Source of the DNA: Gnetum montanum
Lineage: Eukaryota > Streptophyta > Gnetopsida > Gnetales > Gnetaceae
Length of the DNA: 64,000 nucleotides
Reading direction: 5' to 3'
NCBI GenBank assembly: GCA_015680685.1
Contig: MNCI01004331.1
Span: forward strand, 794-64,793
Position 1 is the stretch's first letter. Each line of letters begins with the position of its first letter. The notes under the pieces were generated by a model. The model searched no databases and was not told the DNA's origin. It saw nothing but the letters and a program-made list of their open reading frames with translations. The position numbers were made by a program, and so were the translations under genes. Below are positions 10,008-22,519 of this stretch, one piece after another.

Positions 10008-13000
10008 ATGGATTCTCTTCACACGACCACATCCGCCATGGTCCTTACTGACTTGGGTGCCACATCTGTGAACCCTATCGCCGTAACCAGGCCAGTTACT
10101 GGTGCGGCGGGATCTCAAGGACCATCGCGGCGATTACTGAGGCTTCAAGGGAAAGAGCCAATCTTTACGCTCATAACCCCTGAAGAGTACAATTTCATCT
10201 GCATCAAGATCCAGGCGAAGCTAGCCATCAGCCAAGCCGAAATGGAGGCAAAGAGAAACTTCGAAATGATCAATCGAGGGGGCCACGATTTCAAACCAAC
10301 GGCCTATGACATTATCCCGTTGACTGACCAGCAACATGAACTCATAACACAGCTGTTCATGGCCAAAAGTTAGGTTGTACAGGTAATGGCGGAAACCCAG
10401 AATGGGGAGGAGGAAGAGGATGAGTTTGCGGCTCTGTCCGAACACTCATTCCATACCTTGAGCCCCCAAGCTTACATTAACCCGGCCTTCCCGCTCAATG
10501 GGGAGGCCGCCTCCCTTAACGCAGATATAACCACATATATGCCCTTGCCAGTCCTTCCGCAGGCCATCACACAGCCATCTGGGCTACAAGTATAAATACC
10601 CCATAATAATGTGGGGCCGGTTTCGTCACCGCATGTACTTAGCATCCCGGTGGTGGTCCCGGCGACCACCGCACCCCATTTCATCCCCCACGTACAACCT
10701 CAACTCACGTCTACAACGCGTCCGGCGCAGACTTTGTCATTTCCGCCCCCTCCAACCCAGCAAATCGCCACAGCTGTACAGCTGCAATCCTACATTCAAC
10801 AAGCCGGAACGAGTCAGTGGGTTAACCCTGCAGCGCAGCACAACCCGTCTGTAGTATACGGTGCGCAGTATTCAGTCGCACCTGTGGCACAAGTTCCACA
10901 GGTGAATCCTCAATATACCTATCACTACCCCATGCAGCAGGCGGGAGTTAACCTCTCATCTCAGACTGGTGGTTGGTTGTCTTCGCAGGCCCCTCAACCT
11001 GTGGGCATCCCTACTCCACCAATGGCTAGCCAACCCTTGCCTTCATTCCCATTTCCTGGTGCCGCCCGCCTGGTCCAATCTCCTATGCCATCTGCACAGG
11101 CACCTCCGCTGATAGGACTGGACCAAGCCTTCCAGCTTATCCAGACGCTTACCGAGGAGGTCCATCGTCTTAAGGCCGCTGGGTCTGACACCATTCAGAT
11201 CATGGAATTTTACCAGGATGATCTAATTAGCCCAGCAGTCCCTATGCTATCGTTGCCACCAGGGATGTCCCTCCCTCATTTTACCAAGTATAATGGGGAG
11301 GGGGATCCCAACACTCACCTAGCCATCTTCAGATCTGAGTCCTTGTTATTGCAACAGTGGCTGCACACACTAATCCAAGTCTTCACGATGTCTTTAACAG
11401 GGAAAGCTTTAGACTGGTATAGAGCTCTCCCACGCTCTTCCATCTCAAGCTTGGAAGAGCTGCTGACTCAATTTGTGACCCGTTTCAAATACAACCTGAA
11501 ATCGGAAGTCACATTGGATCAGCTTATTGGGGTGAAGCAAGACCCGCTCGAGCCAGCCCAAAAGTTTATACAGCGTTGGAATGCTACCTTGAATGAGATC
11601 CGCGATTTGATCGCAGACTCCCATCTATTGGCGATATTCAAAGGAGCAGTCAACGACATTATCAAGTCTAAGCTGTATTATATTTCCCCTAGTTGTTTAC
11701 ATCAAGCCTTCGCTCAGGTCCGAAGCATCCAAGATGCTGCGGAGGCCAACAAAGACCCGGCGTATGTCACCTATAAAAACGCACATAACAAGGCCAAAGC
11801 TAAAGGCAAAGCAACGACAACAACAGTAGTCACGCTGACCGAAAGCGTGAAGAACAAGAATAAGAAGGTACCCACAACATTACCTGAGACCACGGCTAGT
11901 GCGACCACCAGCCAAGACACAGCTGCCCCTGAAGGGCCCCCTCATCCAAAACCAAACTTTGAGCGCAAAGATCATTCAAAATACGCGGCCCTGCCTACGA
12001 AGCATTCTGAACTGTTGAAACAGTTGTTAGCAGCAGGGTACCTTCAACCTAAGAAGGTATCCGAGGAAGCTCTGAAGCGTCATAGACGCCATTTTGAATT
12101 GTTGAAGAACCCTTCCTTAGCCTTACCTAATGAGCCACCGGTTCCGAAATCTTTCAGGTTGGATCGTTTTTGTGACTACCACCAGATGTGTGGTCACGAC
12201 ACGGATTAATGCTGGGCATTGAAAGATGACGTTCAACGCATGATCGATGAAGGTCATCTAAGACTAGATGGCAGTAACCCGACACGTCTAGAAAACCAAA
12301 CACTGCATGTATATATGGACCCATTGAACGCAAACAATGCTCTTTATACAATCAATGTGGTGAGTACGGACGGTGAGCGGAAAAGTCTGCCAAAGCAACC
12401 TTTTTTTTTGCGCATGCCTACCAGCTCACCAAGGGGGCCAACCACTTCATAGGCAGCCAGTTGGACCTCACGACCACCTTTCATTATACAGGTGCCTTCT
12501 CAGGCATACCCTCAGTCACGCGGCAGTGCTCAAGCTACGGCTTCATTCGTGCCCATGCTTAGGGAACCCTTCATCATCAGGGTGCTAGAACCACGGCTTG
12601 CTCCTCTCACGCAGGGGCAGACCTCCGGTCAAAATGGCCAATCGTTGCCTCCCAAGAAAAAGGGAGGGGACACCTCAAATAACGTAACAAAAGACTATTT
12701 TACGCTCGGCTTCCCTAAGCCTAAGCCCCTAGCCTCTGTGCCTCTGCCTGTGCCTCAGAAGCAAGGTAAAGGCGCAGAAACACAGCCACCTTCTCTCAGC
12801 AAGAACAAGAACAACCCTCCCATTGACACCGTTCTACCTCGGGAAATCCATCTCCTGGGTCGAATGGAGGAGGACAAGGGAGACAAACCACCCAGCGGAG
12901 AGAAGGACCTCCTCAATGCATTCACGCAAGTTAAACATGCCATCAAACAAAAGAATACAATTTTGAGCCTGTACGACTTACTCATGACTTCTCGAGAACA

Positions 13001-13796
13001 CCATGAGGCTATGCTACGCATGCTAACGTCCATATCCATGGATGGCAGCCTACCAGCAGAAGAGGAAGCGATACATGCTATCATGTTTCCTTCTGAAGCT
13101 GAGCAATCTAAGCCTGCCTCGCTGACCTTTCATGATGAGTCCGTCAAAGATGATTTGGAGAAAGGTCAGGTGATGACGGAACCTATGTTAATTACCATTC
13201 GGGTCGGCCAGTACCGGATCCGGAGGGAACACGTAGATGATGGTGTAGCTGCTAACGTCGTTCCTTATTCCATAGTGGATAGGTTGGGAGTGGTCAACCA
13301 GATCACCCCCACTATGACGGCTTGCATAAAATCATTCAATGGAGCACGGGTTCAAGTCAAAGGAACGGTGTGTATTGAGTTTGTGGCGGGGAATCAATTC
13401 CCAATAGAGGCCATGCTCTTAGTCGTTGAGGAGATGCCTGGCTTCAACCTAATCTTAGGGAGGTAATGGTTAGCCCAGCTGAGGGCATTTTCATCGCCGA
13501 TACACCAAGAGATACACCTGCCCTATGCCAGAGGGGAGGTTATCATACGCGACGACGAAATCACCCCCAAGACCGTCAATAACATTGAAGAAGAACGGGG
13601 TTCAGAGATTGAAAAGACCAATGATTAGACCAGTCTCCAAGCCCGTCAACAAACAGATAGCAATGATGATGGTATAGCCTGGGCTAACCTGCCATTTCCA
13701 GATGGTAGCGTTGAGGAGTCAAATCCTAAATCACCTTGCCCTTACGCAGCACTCAACGTGAAGGTCGTTAAGAAATAATTGCGTATTAACAGTTGA
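10008..13796 (+). pseudogene. gag-pro: gag-protease polyprotein (element A), broken by stops
   Basis: One continuous frame of 1,263 codons, with the ATG at 10008 chosen because B starts identically (ATGGATTC). Early in-frame stops fall at 10371, 10593, 12207, 12450, 13464, 13626 and 13776; TGA at 13794 is shared with B and looks native. A proline/glutamine-rich linker precedes the capsid core (about residues 370-600: LDQAFQLIQ, YNGEGDP, ALDWYRALP). A knuckle of the FCDYHQM-GH-C type lies near residue 720, a form usual in Tat elements. The aspartic protease is near residue 1074, with HVDDGV where a D-S/T-G triad is usual, then VVPYSIVDRLG. Gag packages genomic RNA and protease processes the polyprotein. 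No frameshift is needed, only stop suppression, so this copy is inactive. Confidence 0.88.
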
Positions 13797-14475
13797 ACGA
13801 TGGCCTTCACGTGTACTGTTACTCCCTTCTAAGTTAGCGAGGTATTTCTTTACAATTTCTTTTGTTTTGACATACTTTTAAGCTACGTTTGCATTTTGTG
13901 TTTACGCTTGACATTTCTTGCATTTTTATCGAACCTGCTTTAGTTACATTTTTACATTATTTTACGCATTGTTACAATTTACGTAGCTGGCCTGCAATGG
14001 CCTTAAACTAGTCATACAAAATTGACATATCAATATTATTTCACCTAGCTACGTAGTCGGCCTGCAACGGCCTTAAACTAGTTATACGAAATCAACCTAT
14101 CTATATCATTGTACGCAGTTACACGGTTGGCCCGCAATGGCCTTAAATTAGTCATTCGAAGTTTACGCTTGTCATACAATACACAACAGGCCTACAATGG
14201 CCCTAAACTAGTAATTCAGTATCGTATACTATAAACATTTACGCTTGAATACACAACGGGCCCGCAATGTCTTTAAACTAGTTATTACGTCCCATCAATA
14301 TCACTTAGATAGAATCCTTAACATATATTTTCACGCTGATGCAGAAAAAAGCATAAAAATTCAAACAACAAAATAATTAACATTTCAAATATCCATTAGA
14401 CTTTATAACAATTCTTCAACGGTCATTTATAACAATACCCAGCCTTGCATCAATACAATTTTACATAAATAACAA
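13797..14475. repeat. Spacer with five-copy GGCC...GGCC tandem array
   Basis: From about 13980 to 14295 there are five units of about 65-70 bp, each with a core like GGCCCGCAACGGCCTTAAAC followed by TAG. The two GGCC blocks can pair across a 6-base loop. It lies exactly between the ends of the convergent gag-pro and antisense genes, and an array with the same core is at 37855-38095 in B. A role in ending transcription is possible but is inference. The remaining sequence is AT-rich with no gene. Confidence 0.6.
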
Positions 14476-17400
14476 TTACGCATTCCCTCGGCTACCGCTG
14501 TCACCGGTATCTCTTAACTCCGGATCCAGCCCCAAAAGGTCATCCTCCAATGGGCCATCGTCTCTGGGAATTATGCTTTCATGAAATATTGCCCCTTCAT
14601 GAGGCTCTCTTTCTGGCACTGGCTCCACAGGAAGACGCCCTTCATCGTTGCGTTCCTCTTCCGCTTCCTCTGTTTCCTCTCCCAGCTCTTCAGCTAGTTC
14701 ATCCGGCCTATCCTCCTCTGGTACCTAAGTAAAGATAACATTAAAGTTAGAATAGACAACATGAGCTAAAAAACAAAAAAAAAAATTCCTGCTAAGTCAT
14801 GCATAAACTTACCTGCAACAGCCCTGCTTCCCCAATAAAGGGAAGCTTATCTAGGTCGGCCCACAGGCGCTGCATAATTTCTTCCTCCATTAAATCGGAT
14901 CAAACATCCTCTCCCAAGGTAGCTCCAGCCTTGACCTTTCCTTTTTCCACACTGCTCCAGTGGGGTGGGTCCGGGAAGAAAGTAGGGATTGTAGCCTGGT
15001 CTCCAGGGAAAACCATTGACCTTTCCGGAGATGCAGTTACAGTCACCTACTCTTCGAACTTCTTGAAGGCTTCCGACACTCCGATGGTGTCCACGAAAAC
15101 CTCCAGGGATCGAGCTTTGACTGCAGAATCTCAGTAGTGTCTTCGATAAGTGGCACTTTCCCGTTTATACAGGTATTTGTGGTTTTTCTCCTTCTGCCCC
15201 CATTCCTATACGTTGGCGCAGTAGTCCCTCCAATCCTGGCTTTTCTGAGCTAGGAGTTCAATTTGCATCCTCTGCTCTACTAACGCCTGACTGGTCTGTA
15301 CGCTATTTTTAATGGCTGTCCAATGATGGGAGTGATCAACAACAGCGGTACGCCAGTCTTCATCCCCCATCACTCGAGCCTGTAGGAATTCATACCGTGA
15401 CCTTAGGTCCCCGACTTCTTTGGTCAGCGCCTCTATCTTTTGATCTAACTTCTGTAGCCTTTTCCACAAGCCTTCATTTATGCCCCTACTTTCCCATAAG
15501 GAGTGTGTCGAGCATAACGCACATTTATGCATTTCCTCATAAATGTGGCGTAGCATGACTGCCCCATCAGATGGGGGCTCCACTATGTCCAAATCAATGG
15601 GCTCCACGGGATCCCATCAGAGGTGAGCTCCTAATAGAAAACAAGCATCAATATAGATGACACATTACTAATACATTATATCAAAAACTCATTATGGCTA
15701 TAACATACCAGTGCTAGGATCGACGCACTCCAAACACTCGATCATGTCATTAACAACGCCTTCCATGGAGGTAATTTGTTGGGGATGTCCTTCCACATTT
15801 TGCTCATAGCAGCAGGCGTAGATGCATCCTCTTCCCCTGCTGCGTAATTTGGTTAGACACTCTATCTATTAATCGAAATCCTGCAAATTCGCTAACACAT
15901 TCATTACCTCTGCCGGTGATGGTGGCAACTTCATGAGTTTCTCCCGCCTCTCTCTCCTTACGCACGTGATCTCGTGTGCTGCTAGTCCCAGTAGCTGGAG
16001 TTTCCTCGTGTACCTGGTCGTGTGCACAGCTCCCGCTCGCAACTGGGACCTCCTCATGCACTGGAACCTGCACATGGCTCACATTAAGAGCTGGGGTCTC
16101 TACTTCCAAAATTGAGGCCCCCTCACCACGGCTTAGTATCATTGCCCCTGTCTCAGGGGTTAATTGCCCTGTCATTTTTACTGTTTACACCACCACACGT
16201 TAGCATATAATGCTAGACCATCTAAATAAAACATTGCGTACTACAATCCTTTCACACTTACCAAGCGCAAGTTTATTCCGCTGGATGTTGACCACAACAG
16301 TTTGGCCTGCGTTACCCCCAAAGGCCTCGGCTAGACGGAGCCTCTTGCGCTGAGCTGCCGGTTCCACAATCTCCTCCGCCAGGCACTTCCCTCACGAGGC
16401 ATCACCGGTGAAAGTAGGAATTATCCCACCGACGTTGTCGACACCTCGCACTTGGGGCACCGCCAAGCCTTTAGTCGTTACAGACAACAACTCCCCGATC
16501 CCTTCCGGCAGATCCTGCACATCGGTAGTGCTAAAAATGTGGGTAATCCAAGGTCTGGACAGCTGGTCTCGGTCTTGATGTTCCGAGACCCCATTCCTCT
16601 GGATGACCAGAAACTTAGCAAACTACTGGAGGCAAGCTATGAAAAAGGCGTAATGCACATTGAAGAGAGACTCGAGTTTCTTGCGAAGCTTGACCATTTC
16701 ACTACACAGTCCCTTGGCAAAATAGCTTGCCCAATAGAACTGGGTTCCCTCCTCCAGAACATCTTGCATAATACGGGTCTGTTCTACAGAAAATAACCTC
16801 CCCTGTGAGAGGGTTTTGGGGAAAGTACGGGCCCGGAAAAGGGGATAAAGTGTCTTGGCAACCCCCATCTCAAATTTGTCACAAGGAAACCCTTTGGTCT
16901 CTTTTGGGATCCTCACCCACTCCTTCAGACACTCCTCAACCTTAGGGCTCCTCTTGATCTTCGCCTTTATGGGAAGGCCATTCGAGGGAATGCCAAACAG
17001 GTCCGCGAAGAGCTAAGCGTCAATATCGAAACTTACGTGCACGTTATGCATGCGCGTGCAAAAATGCTCCGTCTTCTCGCTGAAGGAGTCGACTAGGGCT
17101 ACCATCTCACTAGTGGGGACATCAGGGGTCATAGCCAAAAATAGGTGCATTAGCCCTGCTGCCCGGATCTTGGAGGTCATCGCGAATGGGGCCGCTGAGT
17201 GGCTGAGCCAGTGCTGTGCATCCTTAATATCGCCGTAACGGAAGAGGACATCCCTTACCTCGCGGTCGGAAATTGTAAGGGTAATCTCCCAGTATTTCCT
17301 GACTGAACAGTATAAAGCACAAGTCAAATAGAAATGCTACAATGCAATGTCCATAACCCACAACTACACGCAAAACATTAGAACACGCAGCGGCCTTACC

Positions 17401-18631
17401 AGGTCCGAAAGGCAAAGGAAATGGCGGTAGGTTCCTCTGCACGTCCTCAACCGTAAGGGGCGAATCTAAGGTCCAGTCATCATGCAGCCACCTAAGTTCC
17501 TAGAAATTCTTAAATGGGTGCTCGTAGTGGGTGTGATACTCATGCATCTCGTTGCCAATCTGCCCTATAACGCCAGCACACACATTGTTGGTTGAGGTAA
17601 ACGCGATTATTGCCATTTCGGCCCAGGCTAATGCATCACCATCTCCGATTAGCTTGTTATCATGAATAAAAAACCTATACCATATGACATATGCTTATTT
17701 TACATCTTGCAAATAGGATTCTCTTACATTTCACATCGATAACAGACATTCTATCAGCAACAAAAACAATAGTGTTGACAGAACCCGCTTACCTGCCTGC
17801 GTAGTACACCGTGCCTTGTGGGTTCTGGAAATAGGTTGAGACATGGCGGGCCACGAACAGCGTGTTATATGCATGATAACAACTAAAATGGGCCATTCCC
17901 CAGATCTGGCTTAAGCATCTCAAACCTCGGGCACTAAGTGCTTGGTCCTTGGGATGGCCCGTATCGATGGCCCCGTCTGTCAAGTAAGCCAGAATCCCTT
18001 GCGTAGACCTCGCCAGAAAATGTTCTAAAATGGCACCCGCCACATCGCCAGTCAGATTAGGCCACACAATGATGTTGAAGTTGCGCAATAAGAACTAAAG
18101 AAACTCCAGCGCCCCCCTCCGAAACTAGATGGCCTTCCCCTGCACTCACGTGTGCGGAGGGGGGACATTGGGGACGATGGGGTTTATCCAACACAAAACC
18201 CCAATGATGTCCAATACGATCAGAATAGGTTTCAGCACAACACTGTACAGAAAATGCGATATCTAAATTAACAGCTAGATTTACATTTGCATCGTTAATA
18301 CAGAATAGCTAAACATTACGCTCAGCCATCTATGTGGAAATCGCCCAAACCCTTGCAAACAGCGCAAGGTCTGTCTCTGACAATGGCGATAAACGCAACC
18401 ATACCAAACCCTCGCTGTAATGCGAGGTTCATAATTCAAAACTTTCATTTACATGAAGAACGCTACATAAAACAAACGCTAAAATAGCACGAGCACGCAA
18501 GGAATGACCTACCGGTTCAAAGGTGATAGATCGCGCATTTCGACCACGGCCTGTTGAACACGCTCTAGGTGCTCTTGCACCTCATCGATTTTAGCCAGTT
18601 TAGTATTCTTCTTCTTCGTCTTAGGCGCCAT
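14476..18631 (-). pseudogene. Antisense eight-exon gene of element A, function unknown
   Basis: Minus-strand gene in the protease-RT spacer. Exons: 18631-18513, 18242-17793, 17674-17400, 17302-16262, 16180-15908, 15836-15709, 15630-14813, 14724-14476. All seven introns are GT-AG, 71-270 bp long, and the phases agree from ATG to TAA, giving about 1,117 residues. Exon 1 is lysine-rich (MAPKTKKKNTK). Exon 2 opens with a hydrophobic run. Exon 4 is the conserved core (IPKETKGFPC, LFRARTFPKTLSQ). Exon 7 has a likely coiled coil (LWKRLQKLDQKIEALTKEV). Exon 8 is acidic. I recognise no family. Exons 2, 3 and 4 together carry about seven in-frame stops, and exon 6 has lost one base, so this copy is dead. 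The same gene model fits element B. It may be a captured host gene or a lineage-specific antisense gene. Confidence 0.82.
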
Positions 18632-18757
18632 TATCACAGATCCAACACTTTCATAGCTTTGCACCTTCAAATCTTCTGCTCTTCTCTCTCTCACTAGAGA
18701 ATACGTACAAATTCGAATTCACAATAGCCAACAGTCCATTCTAACCAAAAAATAACC

Positions 18758-18765
18758 TACTTATA
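18758..18765 (-). promoter_or_regulatory. Candidate TATA box of the antisense gene (element A)
   Basis: On the minus strand this reads TATAAGTA, about 130 bp before the start codon at 18631. B has TATAAATA in the same aligned place (42510-42517). The surrounding CGCATATAA.TAGGT is conserved. This suggests the antisense gene has its own promoter, independent of the LTR. Confidence 0.55.
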
Positions 18766-19020
18766 TGCGAAGATCACCGACTTGATATTCGATTGCAGTG
18801 GGACCTTCCTCAAACGGAACCTGAAAATCAGGATATTAATGCAGTTGATATCGCATGCGCCACTGTCTGAAATGATGTTAAACTACCATGTCTTATCACC
18901 TTGGAATTGGGTAGCATTGATTACAACTCCATTACAAAATTCAAAATTCTGTTAGCTTTACACGTTTGCTCGCCATCACGTCATCTTCTTCCTAACCATT
19001 TACGTGCTTTGTGGTTTTGC

Positions 19021-19022
19021 AG
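19021..19022 (+). other. Candidate sense splice acceptor before pol (element A)
   Basis: The sequence TTGTGGTTTTGCAG ends here, with a CTAAC branch-point-like motif about 25-30 bases upstream (CCTAACCATTTACGTG). B has the same at 42774-42775. Ogre-type elements are known to splice an intron between protease and RT. In B a GTAAGT donor candidate is at 37676; in A its GT is lost. The phase of that donor does not restore the gag-pro frame, so the pairing is uncertain. Confidence 0.45.
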
Positions 19023-19034
19023 GAAATGCAACAA

Positions 19035-22000
19035 ATGGATACAACATTATCAACACCTTTAACTCTGATTGGCCCATACGGAAAGGTAGTTAGGCAATTC
19101 GATTTCGCTTTTATATATGTTAACCTCCCCTTAGAAGACGTAACTATAGCTGCGTCGGAGATGTCCCCAGAATGGCCAGAACAGTTGACATGCACGCTAG
19201 ACCTGGAAGCTGGAGACATAACCGAAGATCCCCTTGATGAGGTCTCTATCGTTATGCATAGGGGTGAAGCTAAAACGCTTAAAGTCAGTTCCTTATTAGA
19301 CCAAAAGATGCACGATGCCATAATGCAGGTCCTGCAAGACAACATTGCTATCTTTGCATGGTCATACGAGGATATGCCTAGACTAGATCCCAGGCTAATC
19401 CAACATAACATCATCTTAGACCCACAGATCAAGGAAGTAAGACAAAAGGCATGCAAAATCAAACCAGAAATCACGCTAGCTGTGCGTGATGAAATCGCCA
19501 AACTATATCAGGCTGGTTTCATCCGTGCGGTCGATTACTCGGACTGGGTATCTAACATTGTGGTTGTGCCGAAGAAGACCGGAAGTATACGCATCTACAT
19601 AGACTTTCGGGATTTGAACAAGGCCACAATCAAAGATAATTTCCCACTTCTGAGTATCGATCAGCTAGTCGATACAACAGCTGGGCATGCACTCCTATCC
19701 TTCATGGATGGTTTCTCTAGTTATAACCAGATTCACATAAACCCAGAACATCAGTTAACCACGATGTTTATGACACCCTGGGGTACCTTTTGTTACACTA
19801 TGATGCCATTTGGTCTAAAGAATGCTGGAGCAAAGTATCAACGGGCTATGACGTACATCTTTAGCGACTATCTCTTAGAGAGGATGAATGATTATGTGGA
19901 TGATATCGCTGTGAAGTCTTTAAAGTCTGAGGTTCATTCAGGAGATCTGGAGTTAGTCCTCAAAAGATGCTCTAAATACGAGCTCCGGCTTAACCCAAAG
20001 AAGTTCGTATTTGGAGTCAAAACCAGACACATGCTGGGGTTTGGGGTATCGGAAGCTGGCATATGAGTTGACCCTGATAAGGTCAAAGCCATTGTTGAGT
20101 TAACGCTTCCAACAGACCTCAAGAAATTACGCGGGTTATAGGGATGTTTGCAGTTCAGACGTTGATTCATCTCGAGACTAACAGACAAGCTCCATCCTAT
20201 GCAACATTTGCTAAAGAAGGGGGTTAATTTCGAATGGACAGAGCATTGGCAACGTGCTTTTGATAGTATAAAACAAGAACTCCAACATTTGCCCATGGTC
20301 TTCCCACCACAAAGGAATTTGCCATTCTACATTTACCTCGCAACTTCGGACGTAGTGTTAGCAGCATTACTTTGCCAAAGGAGGGACGATGGGTCGGAAG
20401 TGCCCATCTACTACTTAAGTCATGCGTTATATGCATACGAAACGAGGTATAATGAAGTAGAGCGTAACTGCCTAGTGTTAGTTTTTACGCTTAATAAGTG
20501 TAGACATTACCTTTTCCGTAGCCAGGTTAACATTATTTGCAAAAATAACATTCTTAGGACCATTACGCATAACTTGTATGAAAGCAGTAGGATCGCTCAC
20601 TGGAAGGCTATCATAGTGGAATTCAATCTGCATTATGTGGGCCAATCTTCTACGAAGGGCCAGGTGATAGCTGACCAGTTAGTAACATCACCGGTTAACA
20701 ATCAAGCAACAATAGAACTTGAATTTCCGGACGAACATGTACATAGCTTAAGCCTTGTCTCGGCAAGCCCTGAGGCAACGTTGTATTTCAATGGAGCTTC
20801 AATAGCTAGAGGCGGTAGTGCAGCCACTGTCATTACGCTATCACCTGAGGATGTGCATCTACATGCTTATCGCTTGACCTTCCCTTGTACAAACAATGTG
20901 GCAGAGTACGAGGGGCTCCTCAGGGGATTATTAATTGCCAGCGAGCTCGATGTGCAACACCTGATGGTCAGGGGCGATTCGATGCTTGTCATAAATCAAA
21001 TCACTGGAGTCTACACCTGCAAAGCTGTACATTTGCAGCCTTGCTGCGACAAGGGTAAAGATCTTCTAGAATGATTTGTGACTTTCGACGCCCAACACGT
21101 GCCACGCACTGACAACACATTGGCCGACACACTGGCCACCCTAGCTTTAAACGTGCCCTCACATCTGTTTAACACATGTCCTGCATTAATAACAGATTGC
21201 ACAGATCCTATCATTCAGGTGGCGCAAATCTCCTCTCTTCTCAAGGAAACCATGCCTGAATGGTACCGCAACATTAAATCTTACCTTCTACAGGGCGAAT
21301 TACCGTTTGAATTGACACGCGCACAGAGAGATGCGATTCGCAAGCAAGCTAGGAAGTACGCCATCATTGGGGATAGTACTCTTTGTAGATGATCTTTCGA
21401 TGACGTACTGCTTACTTGTGTCGACAAAAATCAAGCATAGCGTATAGTCGACGAAGTTCATGAAGGGCTGTGTGGTGGCCACGTAGCACCACGAGCTATG
21501 GCCTTGAAAATCTGTTGCTTAGGGTACTACTGGCCACACATGGAAAAAGATTTCCTGACAAAGGTTAAAACTTGTGACACGTGTCAGTGTCATGCAAACC
21601 ACATCCACATGGCACCCATGGAATTGCATACAACACAGATAACATGGCCATTCCAACGATGGGGGCTAGACATTATAGGACCCATCGCACCAAAATCTTC
21701 TGCAGGGCATAGCTTCATTATTACCACTACAGAGTATTTTACAAAGTGGGTAGAAGCTATCCCCCTATGAAAGATCACATCCCAATAGGTTTTCCATTTT
21801 ATCCTAGAAAATATAGTAACCAGATTTGGTCTCCCAATGACTATCGTGACCGAAAATGGGCCACAGTTTAGTAGCATGGAAACCAAATCATTCTGTGAAA
21901 ACCTAGGTATTAGACAATCTTTTTCCTTCCCCTATTATCCGCAAGTGAATGGTCAAGCTGAAGCATCAAACAAAGTAATCATCAATCTGCTCAAGAAAAT

Positions 22001-22502
22001 GCTCGACAGTAACAAGAAACGGTGGCATGACAAAATCCTCTACGTGCTATGGGCGTATCATACTATGTGTAGGACAACTACAGGTAGTACGCCCTATGGC
22101 CTGGTTTATGGATCTGAAGCAGTGCTACCCCTCGCGTTACAAATTCCTTCTCTGAGAATGGTCCTCTCCACCATTATAAATGAGGCTTAACACACCGAGA
22201 CTCAGGTAATGGATTTGGATTCAGTGGAAGAGAAGCGAATATAGGCTCTTAAGATAATTGAGAGATATCAAGATAAATAGAGGCAGAAGCATCATCACAA
22301 CCTTCAGCAGCATCGAATCAAGAAGGGAGACCTAGTTCTCAAGGACGTGCGTGAACCACTAGGCAAGTTCTTTGCAAACTAGGAGGGCCCTTTCTTGGTG
22401 GTTGACGCATACAGCAATGGAGCGTTCAGACTAGCAAACATCGACGGTGGTGAATTACCGAACCCTGTGAATCATGTATATCTGAAGCGGTATTACATCT
22501 AG
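19035..22502 (+). pseudogene. pol: pol polyprotein: RT, two RNase H domains, integrase (element A)
   Basis: One frame from the conserved ATG (19035; also in B) to the shared TAG at 22500, broken by a dozen or so stops (for example 20064, 20139, 20163, 21072, 21768, 22188). RT carries IYIDFRDLNK and the YVDD active site at 19893-19904. Its Ty3-type RNase H follows (about 20330-20680). A second RNase H begins at about 20780 (NNVAEYEGLL, VRGDSMLVI, TDNTLADTLA), a double arrangement typical of Tat/Ogre. In it the first acidic residue is N (YFNGAS at 20790) where B has D. Integrase shows the HHCC finger (VHEGLCGGH...CDTC) and a DDE core in which the second D is E (TENGPQF, 21852). A GPF-type C-terminus ends the frame. 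These losses confirm inactivity. Confidence 0.9.
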
Positions 22503-22519
22503 CAATATCTACAACACGA

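Noticed and set aside
19011-19501. Minus-strand frame of 169 codons over the start of pol (and at 42745-43254 in B)
   Set aside because: Although open in both copies, it lies opposite the conserved pol frame, and its residues follow from the pol codons. It is not linked by splice sites to the antisense gene.
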